Shown: one piece after another, positions 51,901 to 59,481 of the stretch | How the letters are laid out: each line of letters starts with the position of its first letter | Position numbering within the stretch: the first letter of the stretch is position 1 | DNA from: Hydrogenophaga sp040372165 | Lineage (GTDB): Bacteria > Pseudomonadota > Gammaproteobacteria > Burkholderiales > Burkholderiaceae_C | DNA: 64,000 nucleotides | NCBI RefSeq assembly: GCF_040372165.1 | Contig: NZ_BAABWG010000004.1 | Location: 590,510-654,509, forward strand | Direction of reading: 5' to 3' | Notes under the pieces: generated by a model | Database searches by the model: none | Seen by the model: only the letters and a program-made list of their open reading frames with translations | What the model was told of the DNA's origin: nothing | Program-made: the position numbers and the translations under genes

Positions 51901-52803
51901 CCGGGAGGCCTGCCCAAGAAGACGGCGAGGGCCTTGCTGGACATTGAAGACAAGGACTACGTGCCCATCATTCGCGACCCGGCGAAAACGACCGGTGAGT
52001 CGGAGGCAGTTTTCTATTTTCCAGGCTGTGGATCTGAGCGACTGTTCAGTCAGGTGGGCCTGGCGACGCAGGCCATGCTTTGGCATGCCGGCGTTCAGAC
52101 CGTCTTGCCTCCAGGGTATCTGTGCTGCGGATACCCGCAGCGGGGCAGCGGGCAGTTCGAGAAGGCCGATCAGATCATCACCGACAACCGCGTGCTGTTC
52201 CATCGGGTGGCCAACACACTGAATTACCTCGACATCAAGACAGTGGTTGTCAGCTGTGGCACTTGCTTCGACCAGTTGCAGGGGTACGAGTTCGAGAAGA
52301 TCTTCCCGGGCTGCCGAATTGTTGACATCCACGAGTACCTGTTGGAGAAGAACATCACCCTTGCAGGCTCCGAGGGCGGCTACCTCTATCATGACCCTTG
52401 CCACTCGCCGATGAAGCAGCGGGAGCCCATGGAGACCGTCAAGTCGCTAGTGGGGCCCAATGTCGTCAAGAGTGACCGCTGTTGCGGGGAGTCCGGCACG
52501 CTTGGCGTGACACGGCCGGATGTATCGACGCAGGTGCGCTTTCGCAAGGAGGCGGAGATTCGCAAAGGTGAAAAGCAGTTGCGGGATTCTGGCCTGGTGC
52601 CTGAGCAAGGCAACATGAAGATCCTGACGTCTTGCCCGAGCTGCTTGCAGGGTCTGTCGCGCTACAGGGACGACCTTGGCAACGGCCTGCTGGAGGCCGA
52701 TTACATCGTGGTTGAAATGGCGCGGGAGATCCTGGGTGCAGACTGGCTGGAGTCGTACGTGGCTCGCGCCAATGCAGGCGGAATCGAGCGCGTGTTGGTG
52801 TGA
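48913..52803 (+). CDS. Multidomain FAD/Fe-S dehydrogenase, D-lactate dehydrogenase-like fusion (DUF3683)
   Basis: The 1296-residue fusion has four parts in order. There is an N-terminal DUF3683-like region (about 1-160). An FAD-linked oxidase domain follows, with PRGGGTGYTGGA at 212-223 and, further on, GEHGIGITKLEFL in its C-terminal half. Next is a two-cluster 4Fe-4S domain (CLRCGKCKPVCS near 826 and CTVCHKCLSPCP near 888). Last come two CCG repeats (FPGCGSERLF with CCGYP near 1070; HDPCHS with RCCGESG near 1190). This resembles GlpC/LldE and Dld chains joined in one protein, so D-2-hydroxyacid oxidation feeding quinones is likely. The exact substrate is not shown. Confidence 0.85.
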   Translation: MNAPNPLLTPNTTVADVPRVREIPYNYTSFSDREIVSRLLGGRSWQLLEELRGERRTGRSARMLYEVLGDVWVVQRNPYLQDDLLDNPGRRRALVEALHHRLVEVEKRRTPDADAGRDALVGELLTAAKASVERFARAFDEMAELRQRTVSVLGRLTAKDNIKFDGLSRVSHVTDATDWRVEYPFVVLTPATEAEMVHLVKGCIDLGLTIIPRGGGTGYTGGAIPLTWKSVVINTEKLEDMTEVELQEIGGHDAPVATVWTEAGVVTQRVADAAERAGYVFAVDPTSAEASCVGGNIAMNAGGKKAVLWGTALDNLVSWRMVTPDAQWLEVTRLDHNLGKIHDAELATFELKFLDADGKTVLKTERLEIPGAKFRKEGLGKDVTDKFLSGLPGVQKEGCDGLITSARWVVHRMPAHTRTVCLEFFGNPKDGVPSIVEIKDFMFAEQKRSGTVLAGLEHLDDRYLKAVGYTTKSKRGTLPKMVLIGDIVGDDADAVARAASEVVRMANGRSGEGFVAVSPEARKKFWLDRKRTAAISRHTNAFKINEDVVIPLPRMGEYTLGIERINIELSLRNKLKLCDELSSYFQKGNLPLGKTDDASGIPSAEWLEDRVQQALALVDEVRSIWAGWLQNISVHFEELQDHRLRASWKTQLRAPLQHIFSGAAFAPILLECNAIHQRVLKGRVWVALHMHAGDGNVHTNIPVNSDNYEMLQTAHEAVARIMVLARSLGGVISGEHGIGITKLEFLSDEELAPFAQYKAQVDPQGRFNRGKLLRGEAHAGLTLGGEKVRSSDLSEAYTPSFGLMGHESLIMQQSDIGAIADSVKDCLRCGKCKPVCSTHVPGANLLYSPRNKILATSLLVEAFLYEEQTRRGISIKHWEEFEDVADHCTVCHKCLSPCPVNIDFGDVSMNMRNLLRKMGQKSFRPGNAAAMFFLNATNPQTIKAMRTAMVDVGFKAQRFANETLKLAARKQTSAPPATLGPAPLREQVIHFVNKKMPGGLPKKTARALLDIEDKDYVPIIRDPAKTTGESEAVFYFPGCGSERLFSQVGLATQAMLWHAGVQTVLPPGYLCCGYPQRGSGQFEKADQIITDNRVLFHRVANTLNYLDIKTVVVSCGTCFDQLQGYEFEKIFPGCRIVDIHEYLLEKNITLAGSEGGYLYHDPCHSPMKQREPMETVKSLVGPNVVKSDRCCGESGTLGVTRPDVSTQVRFRKEAEIRKGEKQLRDSGLVPEQGNMKILTSCPSCLQGLSRYRDDLGNGLLEADYIVVEMAREILGADWLESYVARANAGGIERVLV

Positions 52804-52832
52804 CACATGCACCAGAAGGAGTGAGGCACGAA

Positions 52833-53249
52833 ATGAATGCAGCTGCAGACAGCCAGCAGAGATTGCCGACTGACATCACGGTACACAATCAGTCAAAAGT
52901 GCTTGAAATTGCTTTCTCGGATGGGGCGCATTTCAGGATTCCGTTCGAACTGATGCGCGTGTATTCGCCCTCAGCCGAAGTTAAAGGCCATGGTCCGGGG
53001 CAGGAGGTACTGCAGACCGGCAAGCGTCATGTCGACATTGTTGGTCTGGAAGCTGTGGGCAACTACGCGGTTCAGCCCACCTTCTCGGACGGCCATGACA
53101 CAGGGATCTTTGGTTGGGATTACCTCTACGTCCTGGGCAGCAAGCAGGACGAGCTTTGGCAGGACTATGAAAAGCGCCTTGGAGAGGCCGGGGTACAGCG
53201 AGACGACCCCATGCCTGAGCCTTCGGCCAAGTCCTGCGGCAGCCATTGA
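52833..53249 (+). CDS. DUF971 (gamma-butyrobetaine hydroxylase-like N-terminal) protein
   Basis: The 138-residue protein carries the DUF971 fold: VLEIAFSDGAHFRIPFELMRVYSPSAEV in two segments, then GNYAVQPTFSDGHDTGIFGWDYL. In other proteins this fold binds zinc or joins dioxygenases; stand-alone members have no settled role. ATG 52833 is chosen because AAGGAGTGAGG precedes it; a GTG at 52800 overlapping the upstream stop is in frame. It precedes ubiE by 20 bases, an arrangement common in betaproteobacteria. Confidence 0.85.
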   Translation: MNAAADSQQRLPTDITVHNQSKVLEIAFSDGAHFRIPFELMRVYSPSAEVKGHGPGQEVLQTGKRHVDIVGLEAVGNYAVQPTFSDGHDTGIFGWDYLYVLGSKQDELWQDYEKRLGEAGVQRDDPMPEPSAKSCGSH

Positions 53250-53269
53250 AGCATTGATTGGAGCTGGTC

Positions 53270-54001
53270 ATGGCAGATACGCATTTTGGCTATGAGACGG
53301 TTGACGAGAAGGACAAGGCTCGCCGAGTGCGTGGCGTGTTCGATTCCGTAGCGTCAAGGTATGACGTGATGAACGATCTCATGTCAGCGGGCCTGCATCG
53401 ATTCTGGAAGCGTTACACCATTGAGGTTGCCAACCCCAAGGCTGGAGATCAGGTGCTTGATATTGCCGGTGGCACGGGTGACTTGTCGCTTGCGTTTTCT
53501 CGCAAGGTCGGACCGACAGGGAAGGTGGTGCATACGGACATCAACGAGGCCATGCTTCGCCAGGGGCGAGATCGCCTGCTCAATGAAGGCGCACTGTTGC
53601 CCAGCCTGGTTTGCGATGCGGAGAAGCTGCCGTTTCCGGATGGCACTTTCAACATCGTGACGGTCGCATTTGGATTGCGCAACATGACGCACAAGGACAA
53701 GGCGCTTGCCGAGATGCAGCGTGTTCTCAAGCCAGGTGGGAAGCTGCTGGTGCTGGAGTTCTCCAAGGTAGCCAAGCCCCTGGAGAAGGCCTATGACTGG
53801 TATTCGTTCAGCATCCTGCCAAAACTGGGTAAATGGGTTGCCAAGGATGAAGACAGTTACAGGTACCTGGCGGAGTCCATTCGCATGCATCCCGACCAGG
53901 AAACGCTTCGCCAGATGATGAAATCAGCTGGCTTTGGGCACGTTGACGTGCATAACCTGAGCGCTGGTGTCGTGGCGCTCCACATGGGGATCAAATGCTG
54001 A
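53270..54001 (+). CDS. ubiE: Ubiquinone/menaquinone C-methyltransferase
   Basis: UbiE performs the C-methylation of 2-polyprenyl-6-methoxy-1,4-benzoquinol. The 243-residue class I methyltransferase has FDSVASRYDVMNDLMSAGLH, the SAM motif DQVLDIAGGTGDLS and the family signature FGLRNMTHKDKAL. ATG 53270 is preferred over TTG four codons upstream. Its stop overlaps the next gene by 7 bases. Its neighbours ubiJ and ubiB mark a ubiquinone operon. Confidence 0.97.
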   Translation: MADTHFGYETVDEKDKARRVRGVFDSVASRYDVMNDLMSAGLHRFWKRYTIEVANPKAGDQVLDIAGGTGDLSLAFSRKVGPTGKVVHTDINEAMLRQGRDRLLNEGALLPSLVCDAEKLPFPDGTFNIVTVAFGLRNMTHKDKALAEMQRVLKPGGKLLVLEFSKVAKPLEKAYDWYSFSILPKLGKWVAKDEDSYRYLAESIRMHPDQETLRQMMKSAGFGHVDVHNLSAGVVALHMGIKC

Positions 54002-54804
54002 GTGTGGCGCGTGCATTGAGAGCAATGGGTCATGGGGTTGGCCGATGGCTGGGCGCAGGTAAGGTTTGCGCAGTCGTGACCATTGGCGGGGTTCTTGCCA
54101 CGCACGCGTGGTCACAGGATGGACAGACCGTTACCACGGGCGATTCGCCCATGGTCATGTGGGTGGTTGGCGCGGTGGTGCTGGCTGTTCTGGCCGTGCT
54201 TGGATTCGTGCTACGCAGCAAGAGTGAGAGGCCGCCGGAGGGCTCCGGGCATTCGCAATTCGATCCGGTGACACCCAGGTCATACAGTCCTCAGAACGTT
54301 GGCAACGATGCTTCAGCCAGGCCGTGGGAGCAAGTGCCGGTTTCTTCGGCCAGCGAAAAATCGTCCGGCCTGGCCACGGCTGTGGCGCAGGCAAACCGGG
54401 ACGTCAATGGAGCGGAGTCAGTACCCGAAGGATTTGACCGCCAGGCCTTTTTGAATGACTGCCAGCAGAGTTTCCGCTCTCTTCAGTCTGCGTGGGACAA
54501 CGGGGAGGTCGACGACCTGAGGGCGCGTTTGGTTCCGTCGATGCTTGATCAACTCGAACAGCAGCTGACGCAGCGCGCGCAAGAGGGTGCCAAGGTGTCG
54601 AAAACCGAGATATACAACGTTCAGGCGCAGCTGATTCAGCTTCGGGACAGAGGTGAACTCTGGTGTGCAACCGTGGAGTTCTCGGGCATGAGTAAGGACG
54701 AAGCCGCCGCAGGCCCAGGGCCGTTCCGGGAGTTGTGGGAGATGCAGCGCCAAAAAGGCAGCGAGTCCCCATGGCTGGTGGCGGACGTACAGGCTATCCG
54801 TTGA
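53995..54804 (+). CDS. Tim44-domain membrane protein
   Basis: The 269-residue protein has an N-terminal signal-like segment (about 15-40), a second hydrophobic helix (about 52-70), and a low-complexity polar linker (about 75-145). The C-terminal Tim44/MRP-L45-like domain is at about 150-269 (FDRQAFLNDCQQSFRSLQSAW; AQLIQLRDRGELWCATVEFSG). Family members are of unknown function. Its placement between ubiE and ubiJ, with a 7-base overlap to ubiE, suggests a link to membrane quinone synthesis, but that is inference. Confidence 0.8.
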   Translation: MLSVARALRAMGHGVGRWLGAGKVCAVVTIGGVLATHAWSQDGQTVTTGDSPMVMWVVGAVVLAVLAVLGFVLRSKSERPPEGSGHSQFDPVTPRSYSPQNVGNDASARPWEQVPVSSASEKSSGLATAVAQANRDVNGAESVPEGFDRQAFLNDCQQSFRSLQSAWDNGEVDDLRARLVPSMLDQLEQQLTQRAQEGAKVSKTEIYNVQAQLIQLRDRGELWCATVEFSGMSKDEAAAGPGPFRELWEMQRQKGSESPWLVADVQAIR

Positions 54805-54814
54805 CGAGGAGCAG

Positions 54815-55384
54815 ATGATGAGCATATCGGGAAGCGGTGCCAGCGGTTTGCTGAGCAGTTTGAAATCCGCATTGAAGCCTCCGCAGTGGGTGGTTTCCGA
54901 AATGCAGAACCGCATCGTTCTGTTTCTCAACCATGTGCTTCAGCAAGAACCTCAGGCCATGGAGCGCTTGCGCCGGCAGGCTGGGAAGAGGGTTCGTGCC
55001 TCGTGGGGGGACATCTTTCTGACGCTATCTCCAACTGCTGCAGGCTTGCTCGAGCTTGCGCACGAGGGCGAACGGAACGATCTGGCCGTGGTCCTGACTG
55101 AGCAAAATCCGTTTTCCATGGCCAGAACATTGGCAGAAGGAGACAGGCCGGCCGTCGACATTCAGGGCGATGTGCAACTGGCTGCGGAAGTCGCCTGGCT
55201 GGTGGATAACGTCCGCTGGGACGTGGAAGAAGACCTGTCGCGGATCATGGGAGATGGTCCCGCTCACAAGATGGCCAGCGTCGGCCGGCAGATCGTGCAC
55301 GGTCTGCGCTCTTTCCTGGCGAAAACGCCGAGTGTCGCATCAACGGGACGGCCATCGTCCGGCAACCCTGGTAGCCAGGGATGA
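54815..55384 (+). CDS. ubiJ: Ubiquinone biosynthesis accessory factor UbiJ
   Basis: UbiJ binds polyprenyl intermediates with an SCP2-like lipid domain in the soluble Ubi metabolon. The 189-residue sequence has QNRIVLFLNHVLQQEPQAMERLRRQAGK, given here in pieces as NRIVLFLNHVL and EPQAMERLRRQAG, then the strand pattern of SCP2, and the C-terminal helix WLVDNVRWDVEEDLSRIMGD, the family fingerprint. Its stop overlaps the ubiB ATG. Confidence 0.9.
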   Translation: MMSISGSGASGLLSSLKSALKPPQWVVSEMQNRIVLFLNHVLQQEPQAMERLRRQAGKRVRASWGDIFLTLSPTAAGLLELAHEGERNDLAVVLTEQNPFSMARTLAEGDRPAVDIQGDVQLAAEVAWLVDNVRWDVEEDLSRIMGDGPAHKMASVGRQIVHGLRSFLAKTPSVASTGRPSSGNPGSQG

Positions 55385-56946
55385 GCCGAATTTTTCGCAG
55401 CGCGTTCATTGCATGGGTTGCGCTGCGGCATGGCCTGGACGAACTGGTTCTGTCCAGTTTCAAGCACCCTTGGCTGAGGTTGCTGACCCGAGTGGTCTCC
55501 ATCGGCAGGAATCTCGACAAGCCGCGGGGGCAGCGCTTGAGGGAGGCGCTGGAGCGGCTCGGCCCCATCTTCGTGAAGTTTGGTCAGGTCCTCTCTACCC
55601 GGCGAGACCTCTTGCCGCCGGACATTGCTGACGAGCTTGCCTTGCTGCAAGACAGGGTGCCGCCATTTTCCAGCGAAATCTCGGTGGCAACGGTCGAACG
55701 GGCACTGGGCAAGCCTCTGGACGCTGTGTTCTCTTCCTTTGACAAGACGCCGGTGGCCAGTGCGTCCATAGCCCAAGTGCATTTTGCGGTGCTCAGGGAA
55801 GGGCCGCATGCTGGCAAGCAGGTCGCGGTCAAAGTCCTGCGCCCGAACATGAGGCCGGTCATCGACAAAGATGTGGACCTCATGCGCACGGCGGCCCGCT
55901 GGGTAGAGAAACTCTCTGTCGACGGCAAACGCCTCAAGCCACAAGAGGTCGTAGACGAGTTCGACAAGTATCTCCACGACGAGCTGGATTTGTTGCGCGA
56001 GGCGTCAAATGCCGCTCAGTTGCGTCGAAACATGGCTGGCCTGGACCTGGTGCTGATTCCGGAGATGTACTGGGACTACTGCCGTGATGATGTGCTGGTG
56101 ATGGAGCGTATGAATGGTGTGCCGATCAACCAGTTTCAGACGCTGCGCGACAAAGGTGTCGACATACCCAGGTTGGCTCGGGATGGGGTGACGATTTTCT
56201 TCACGCAGGTCTTTCGCGACGGGTTTTTCCATGCGGACATGCACCCTGGCAATATCCAGGTCAGCACCGACCCCAGGACTTTCGGTCAGTACATTTCGCT
56301 TGACTTCGGTATCGTCGGTACTTTGACGGAGTTCGACAAAGAGTACCTGGCGCAGAACTTCACCGCCTTCTTCCGCCGCGACTACAAGAGGGTCGCAGAG
56401 TTGCACATCGAAAGCGGATGGGTGCCAGCCGAGACCCGGGTGGATGAGCTCGAGTCGGCCATTCGTGCCGTCTGCGAGCCTTATTTTGACCGACCCCTGA
56501 AAGAAATTTCCCTGGGAATGGTGCTCATGCGCCTGTTTCAGACATCTCGGCGGTTCCATGTGGAGATTCAGCCCCAGCTGGTGCTGTTGCAAAAGACATT
56601 GCTCAACATCGAGGGCTTGGGGCGCCAGCTTGATCCGGAACTGGATTTGTGGAGCACGGCCAAGCCATTTCTTGAAAAATGGATGATGGAGCAGGTAGGG
56701 CCACAAAAATTGCTGCAACAGCTTAAGGCAGAAGCGCCGCAGTACGCCAAATTGCTGCCCCTGCTGCCTCGCCTGGTGCATGACTATCTGAGGGATCGCC
56801 CCGACGACGTGCGTGCCGAGATGCGCGCTTTGCTCAAGGAGCAGCGCAGAACCAACAAGCTGCTCTACGGCTTGATTTTCTCCGGGCTGGGGTTCATGTT
56901 GGGCCTTGTCGTCAGTCAGATACTCATCCGTATTCGCCTTTGGTGA
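55381..56946 (+). CDS. ubiB: Atypical kinase UbiB
   Basis: UbiB belongs to the ABC1/ADCK family of kinase-like ATPases needed for ubiquinone synthesis. The 521 residues have the KxGQ motif in FVKFGQVLSTRRDLLPPDI, the Ala-rich loop ASASIAQVHFA and DFGIVG in the metal-binding site. Two C-terminal membrane helices are weakly visible (about 485-518). The ATG overlaps the ubiJ stop. ubiE, ubiJ and ubiB together form the operon. Confidence 0.96.
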   Translation: MSRIFRSAFIAWVALRHGLDELVLSSFKHPWLRLLTRVVSIGRNLDKPRGQRLREALERLGPIFVKFGQVLSTRRDLLPPDIADELALLQDRVPPFSSEISVATVERALGKPLDAVFSSFDKTPVASASIAQVHFAVLREGPHAGKQVAVKVLRPNMRPVIDKDVDLMRTAARWVEKLSVDGKRLKPQEVVDEFDKYLHDELDLLREASNAAQLRRNMAGLDLVLIPEMYWDYCRDDVLVMERMNGVPINQFQTLRDKGVDIPRLARDGVTIFFTQVFRDGFFHADMHPGNIQVSTDPRTFGQYISLDFGIVGTLTEFDKEYLAQNFTAFFRRDYKRVAELHIESGWVPAETRVDELESAIRAVCEPYFDRPLKEISLGMVLMRLFQTSRRFHVEIQPQLVLLQKTLLNIEGLGRQLDPELDLWSTAKPFLEKWMMEQVGPQKLLQQLKAEAPQYAKLLPLLPRLVHDYLRDRPDDVRAEMRALLKEQRRTNKLLYGLIFSGLGFMLGLVVSQILIRIRLW

Positions 56947-56962
56947 GTGGCGCAAGCTTCCG

Positions 56963-56994
56963 TTGCACACGAATGGCGAGCCCCAACCTATAAT
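56963..56994 (+). promoter_or_regulatory. Possible promoter for fmdB
   Basis: A perfect TATAAT box is at 56989-56994. The best -35 candidate is TTGCAC (56963-56968), 20 bases away, longer than usual. Transcription would start near 57001, leaving a leader of about 90 bases with strong hairpin potential. Confidence 0.45.
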
Positions 56995-57022
56995 TTAGGG
57001 TTTTCCTCACTTAGCCTTCCAG

Positions 57023-57079
57023 CCAGGCGCCTGGATCAGGTCAAAAGGCATCTGTGCCTGGATCTGATGCGTCCAGGCA
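57023..57079 (+). promoter_or_regulatory. Structured leader upstream of fmdB
   Basis: The region holds a 12-bp palindrome CCAGGCGCCTGG (57023-57034), then an 8-bp stem TGCCTGGA (57055-57062) with TCCAGGCA (57072-57079). The arms share sequence, so they could also pair across each other (arm 1 with 3, arm 2 with 4) in an alternative fold. Confidence 0.45.
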
Positions 57080-57091
57080 TCCGATCTCACC

Positions 57092-57454
57092 ATGCCAATC
57101 TACGCCTATAAGTGCGAATCCTGTGGCCATGCCAAGGACGTGCTGCAAAAGATGTCCGATGCACCGTTGACGGTGTGCCCCTCGTGCGGTGCCGACGCAT
57201 TCCGCAAGCAACTGACAGCTGCCGGCTTCCAGCTCAAGGGTTCAGGCTGGTACGCCACGGATTTTCGCGGCGGATCGTCTTCAGGCGCCAATGCAACTTC
57301 TGCGGACGGTGGGTCGGGAGAAAGTGCTCCCGCTTCGGCCGAAGCCTCGAGTGCCAAAACCGAGAACAAGGGCAAGAGTGAAGCGGCCAGCGGCAGTGCG
57401 AGCTCCGCGGCAGCGTCTGCCGGAGGGTGCGGCTCATCCTGCGGATGCCACTGA
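57092..57454 (+). CDS. FmdB-family zinc-ribbon protein
   Basis: The 120-residue protein begins MPIYAYKCESCGHAKDVLQK. The zinc-ribbon Cys pairs are CESCG and CPSCG in the first 35 residues. The rest is a Ser/Ala/Gly-rich low-complexity tail that ends CGSSCGCH, a second Cys cluster. The family is annotated as putative regulatory; its real role is unknown. The gene has no clear Shine-Dalgarno and a structured leader, and lies 109 bases before aspS. Confidence 0.85.
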   Translation: MPIYAYKCESCGHAKDVLQKMSDAPLTVCPSCGADAFRKQLTAAGFQLKGSGWYATDFRGGSSSGANATSADGGSGESAPASAEASSAKTENKGKSEAASGSASSAAASAGGCGSSCGCH

Positions 57455-57562
57455 TGCCGCTTGCATGCACAGGGCCAATGGCACGAAGTGACCTTGGCCC
57501 CCCGGCCGGCCGAGAGACGGCAGACCGGTTCAAGTCTGACTGAACAAATGTTGAGAAATCCT

Positions 57563-59365
57563 ATGTCAATGCGTACCGAATATTGTGGACTGGTTACCGA
57601 AGAGCGATTGGGCCAAAGCGTCTCCCTCTGTGGGTGGGTCAACCGCCGTCGTGACCACGGTGGCGTGATCTTCATTGACCTGCGAGACCGCGAAGGCTAT
57701 GTCCAAGTGGTTTGTGACCCGGACCGGCCCGAGATGTTCAAGATTGCGGAAGACATCCGCAATGAGTTCTGCATTCAGGTCAAAGGGGTTGTGCGTGCAC
57801 GTCCGGAAGGCACCACCAACGATTCCCTCAAGAGCGGCAAGATCGAGGTCTTGTGCCATGAGCTGACAGTGCTCAATCCTTCCGTGACGCCAGCCTTCCA
57901 GCTCGATGACGAGAATCTATCCGAAACCACGCGCCTGACGCACCGCGTGCTCGACCTTCGTCGTCCGCATATGCAGCGCAACCTGATGCTGCGTTATCGC
58001 GTCTCGATGGAGGTTCGCAAGTTCCTGGATGCCAATGGGTTTGTGGACATCGAAACCCCCATGCTGACCAAGAGCACGCCAGAGGGCGCTCGCGACTACC
58101 TGGTGCCAAGCCGAGTGCACGACGGGCACTTCTTCGCGCTGCCGCAGTCGCCACAGCTGTTCAAACAGTTGTTGATGGTCTCTGGCTTTGACCGCTACTA
58201 CCAGATCACCAAGTGCTTCCGTGATGAAGACTTGCGTGCTGACCGCCAGCCCGAGTTCACTCAGATCGATATCGAGACCTCGTTCCTGGGCGAGCAGGAG
58301 ATTCGTGACATGTTCCAGGGCATGATCAAGACCGTCTTCAAGAACGTTCTGGACGTGGACCTGGGCGACTTCCCCGTCATGCCTTTTGCCGAGGCGATGC
58401 AACGATTTGGCTCCGATAAGCCGGACCTGCGTGTCAAGCTGGAATTGACCGAGCTGACGGACGTGATGGCCGATGTGGACTTCAAGGTCTTCAGCGGACC
58501 TGCGCAAATGGGCAACGGCCGGGTGGCTGCACTTTGTGTGCGGGGTGGCGCCGAGATGAGCCGGGGCGAAATCGATGGCTACACCGAGTTTGTGAAGATC
58601 TACGGTGCAAAGGGTCTTGCATGGATCAAGGTCAACGAGACAGGCAAAGGGCGGGACGGCCTGCAGAGCCCGATCGTGAAGAACTTGCATGACACGGCCA
58701 TCGACGAGATTCTCAAGCGAACCAATGCGCAAGACGGCGACATCATCTTCTTCGGGGCAGACAAGGCCAAGGTCGTCAACGATGCCATTGGCGCGTTGCG
58801 TCTGAAGATTGGTCACAGCGAGCTGGGCAAGAAAAATGGCCTCTTCGAAGACCGCTGGGCACCAATGTGGGTGGTGGATTTCCCGATGTTCGAATTCGAC
58901 GAAGAGGAAAATCGCTGGTCAGCCATGCACCATCCGTTCACGTCACCGAAGGACGGTCACGAGGATTTCTTGAGCTCAGCGCCTGATAAGTGCCAGGCCA
59001 AGGGCTATGACATGGTTCTCAATGGCTGGGAAATTGGTGGCGGGTCGGTGCGTATTCACCGTGCTGAAGTACAGCAAAAGGTGTTCAATGCCCTGAACAT
59101 CTCTGAAGAAGAGGCGCAGTCCAAGTTTGGCTTCCTGCTGGATGCGCTGCAGTACGGTGCGCCACCGCATGGCGGCCTTGCTTTTGGCCTGGATAGGGTC
59201 GTGACCTTGATGACCGGCGCGGAGTCCATTCGCGATGTGATTGCATTCCCGAAGACCCAGCGTGCACAATGTTTGCTGACGCAGGCGCCGAGCATTGTCG
59301 ACGAGAAGCAGCTTCGCGAGCTGCACATTCGCTTGCGTAATCCGGAAGCCGTCAAACAAGCCTGA
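57563..59365 (+). CDS. aspS: Aspartyl-tRNA synthetase, probably non-discriminating
   Basis: This class IIb synthetase has 600 residues. The OB-fold anticodon domain starts YCGLVTEERLGQSVSLCGWV; motif 2 is FRDEDLRADRQPEFTQID; the bacterial insertion domain is at about 290-420; motif 3 is GLAFGLDRVVTLM. His32 in RRRDHGG and Gly83 in ARPEGT match the residues linked to relaxed tRNA-Asn recognition in Pseudomonas AspRS. ATG 57563 is chosen; ATGs at 57548 and 57569 are also in frame. A strong terminator follows. Confidence 0.96.
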   Translation: MSMRTEYCGLVTEERLGQSVSLCGWVNRRRDHGGVIFIDLRDREGYVQVVCDPDRPEMFKIAEDIRNEFCIQVKGVVRARPEGTTNDSLKSGKIEVLCHELTVLNPSVTPAFQLDDENLSETTRLTHRVLDLRRPHMQRNLMLRYRVSMEVRKFLDANGFVDIETPMLTKSTPEGARDYLVPSRVHDGHFFALPQSPQLFKQLLMVSGFDRYYQITKCFRDEDLRADRQPEFTQIDIETSFLGEQEIRDMFQGMIKTVFKNVLDVDLGDFPVMPFAEAMQRFGSDKPDLRVKLELTELTDVMADVDFKVFSGPAQMGNGRVAALCVRGGAEMSRGEIDGYTEFVKIYGAKGLAWIKVNETGKGRDGLQSPIVKNLHDTAIDEILKRTNAQDGDIIFFGADKAKVVNDAIGALRLKIGHSELGKKNGLFEDRWAPMWVVDFPMFEFDEEENRWSAMHHPFTSPKDGHEDFLSSAPDKCQAKGYDMVLNGWEIGGGSVRIHRAEVQQKVFNALNISEEEAQSKFGFLLDALQYGAPPHGGLAFGLDRVVTLMTGAESIRDVIAFPKTQRAQCLLTQAPSIVDEKQLRELHIRLRNPEAVKQA

Positions 59366-59390
59366 TCACGCAAGGCGTGATCCAGGAAGG

Positions 59391-59424
59391 AAGAAAGGGT
59401 GCCCTCCGGCACCCTTTCTTCTTG
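59391..59424 (+). terminator. Terminator after aspS
   Basis: A 13-bp perfect stem, AAGAAAGGGTGCC (59391-59403) with GGCACCCTTTCTT (59408-59420), closes a CTCC loop. A T-rich stretch is part of the right arm. It separates aspS from nudB. Confidence 0.8.
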
Positions 59425-59481
59425 TGGGGTGGTTGTGTCTCGATGTAACCAGGTGAAACCCGCTGAAGCGACTTTTTGGCC

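Noticed and set aside
52800..52832. GTG start overlapping the upstream stop for the DUF971 gene
   Set aside because: It is possible, but ATG 52833 has a far better ribosome-binding site and the extra 11 residues are not family-like.
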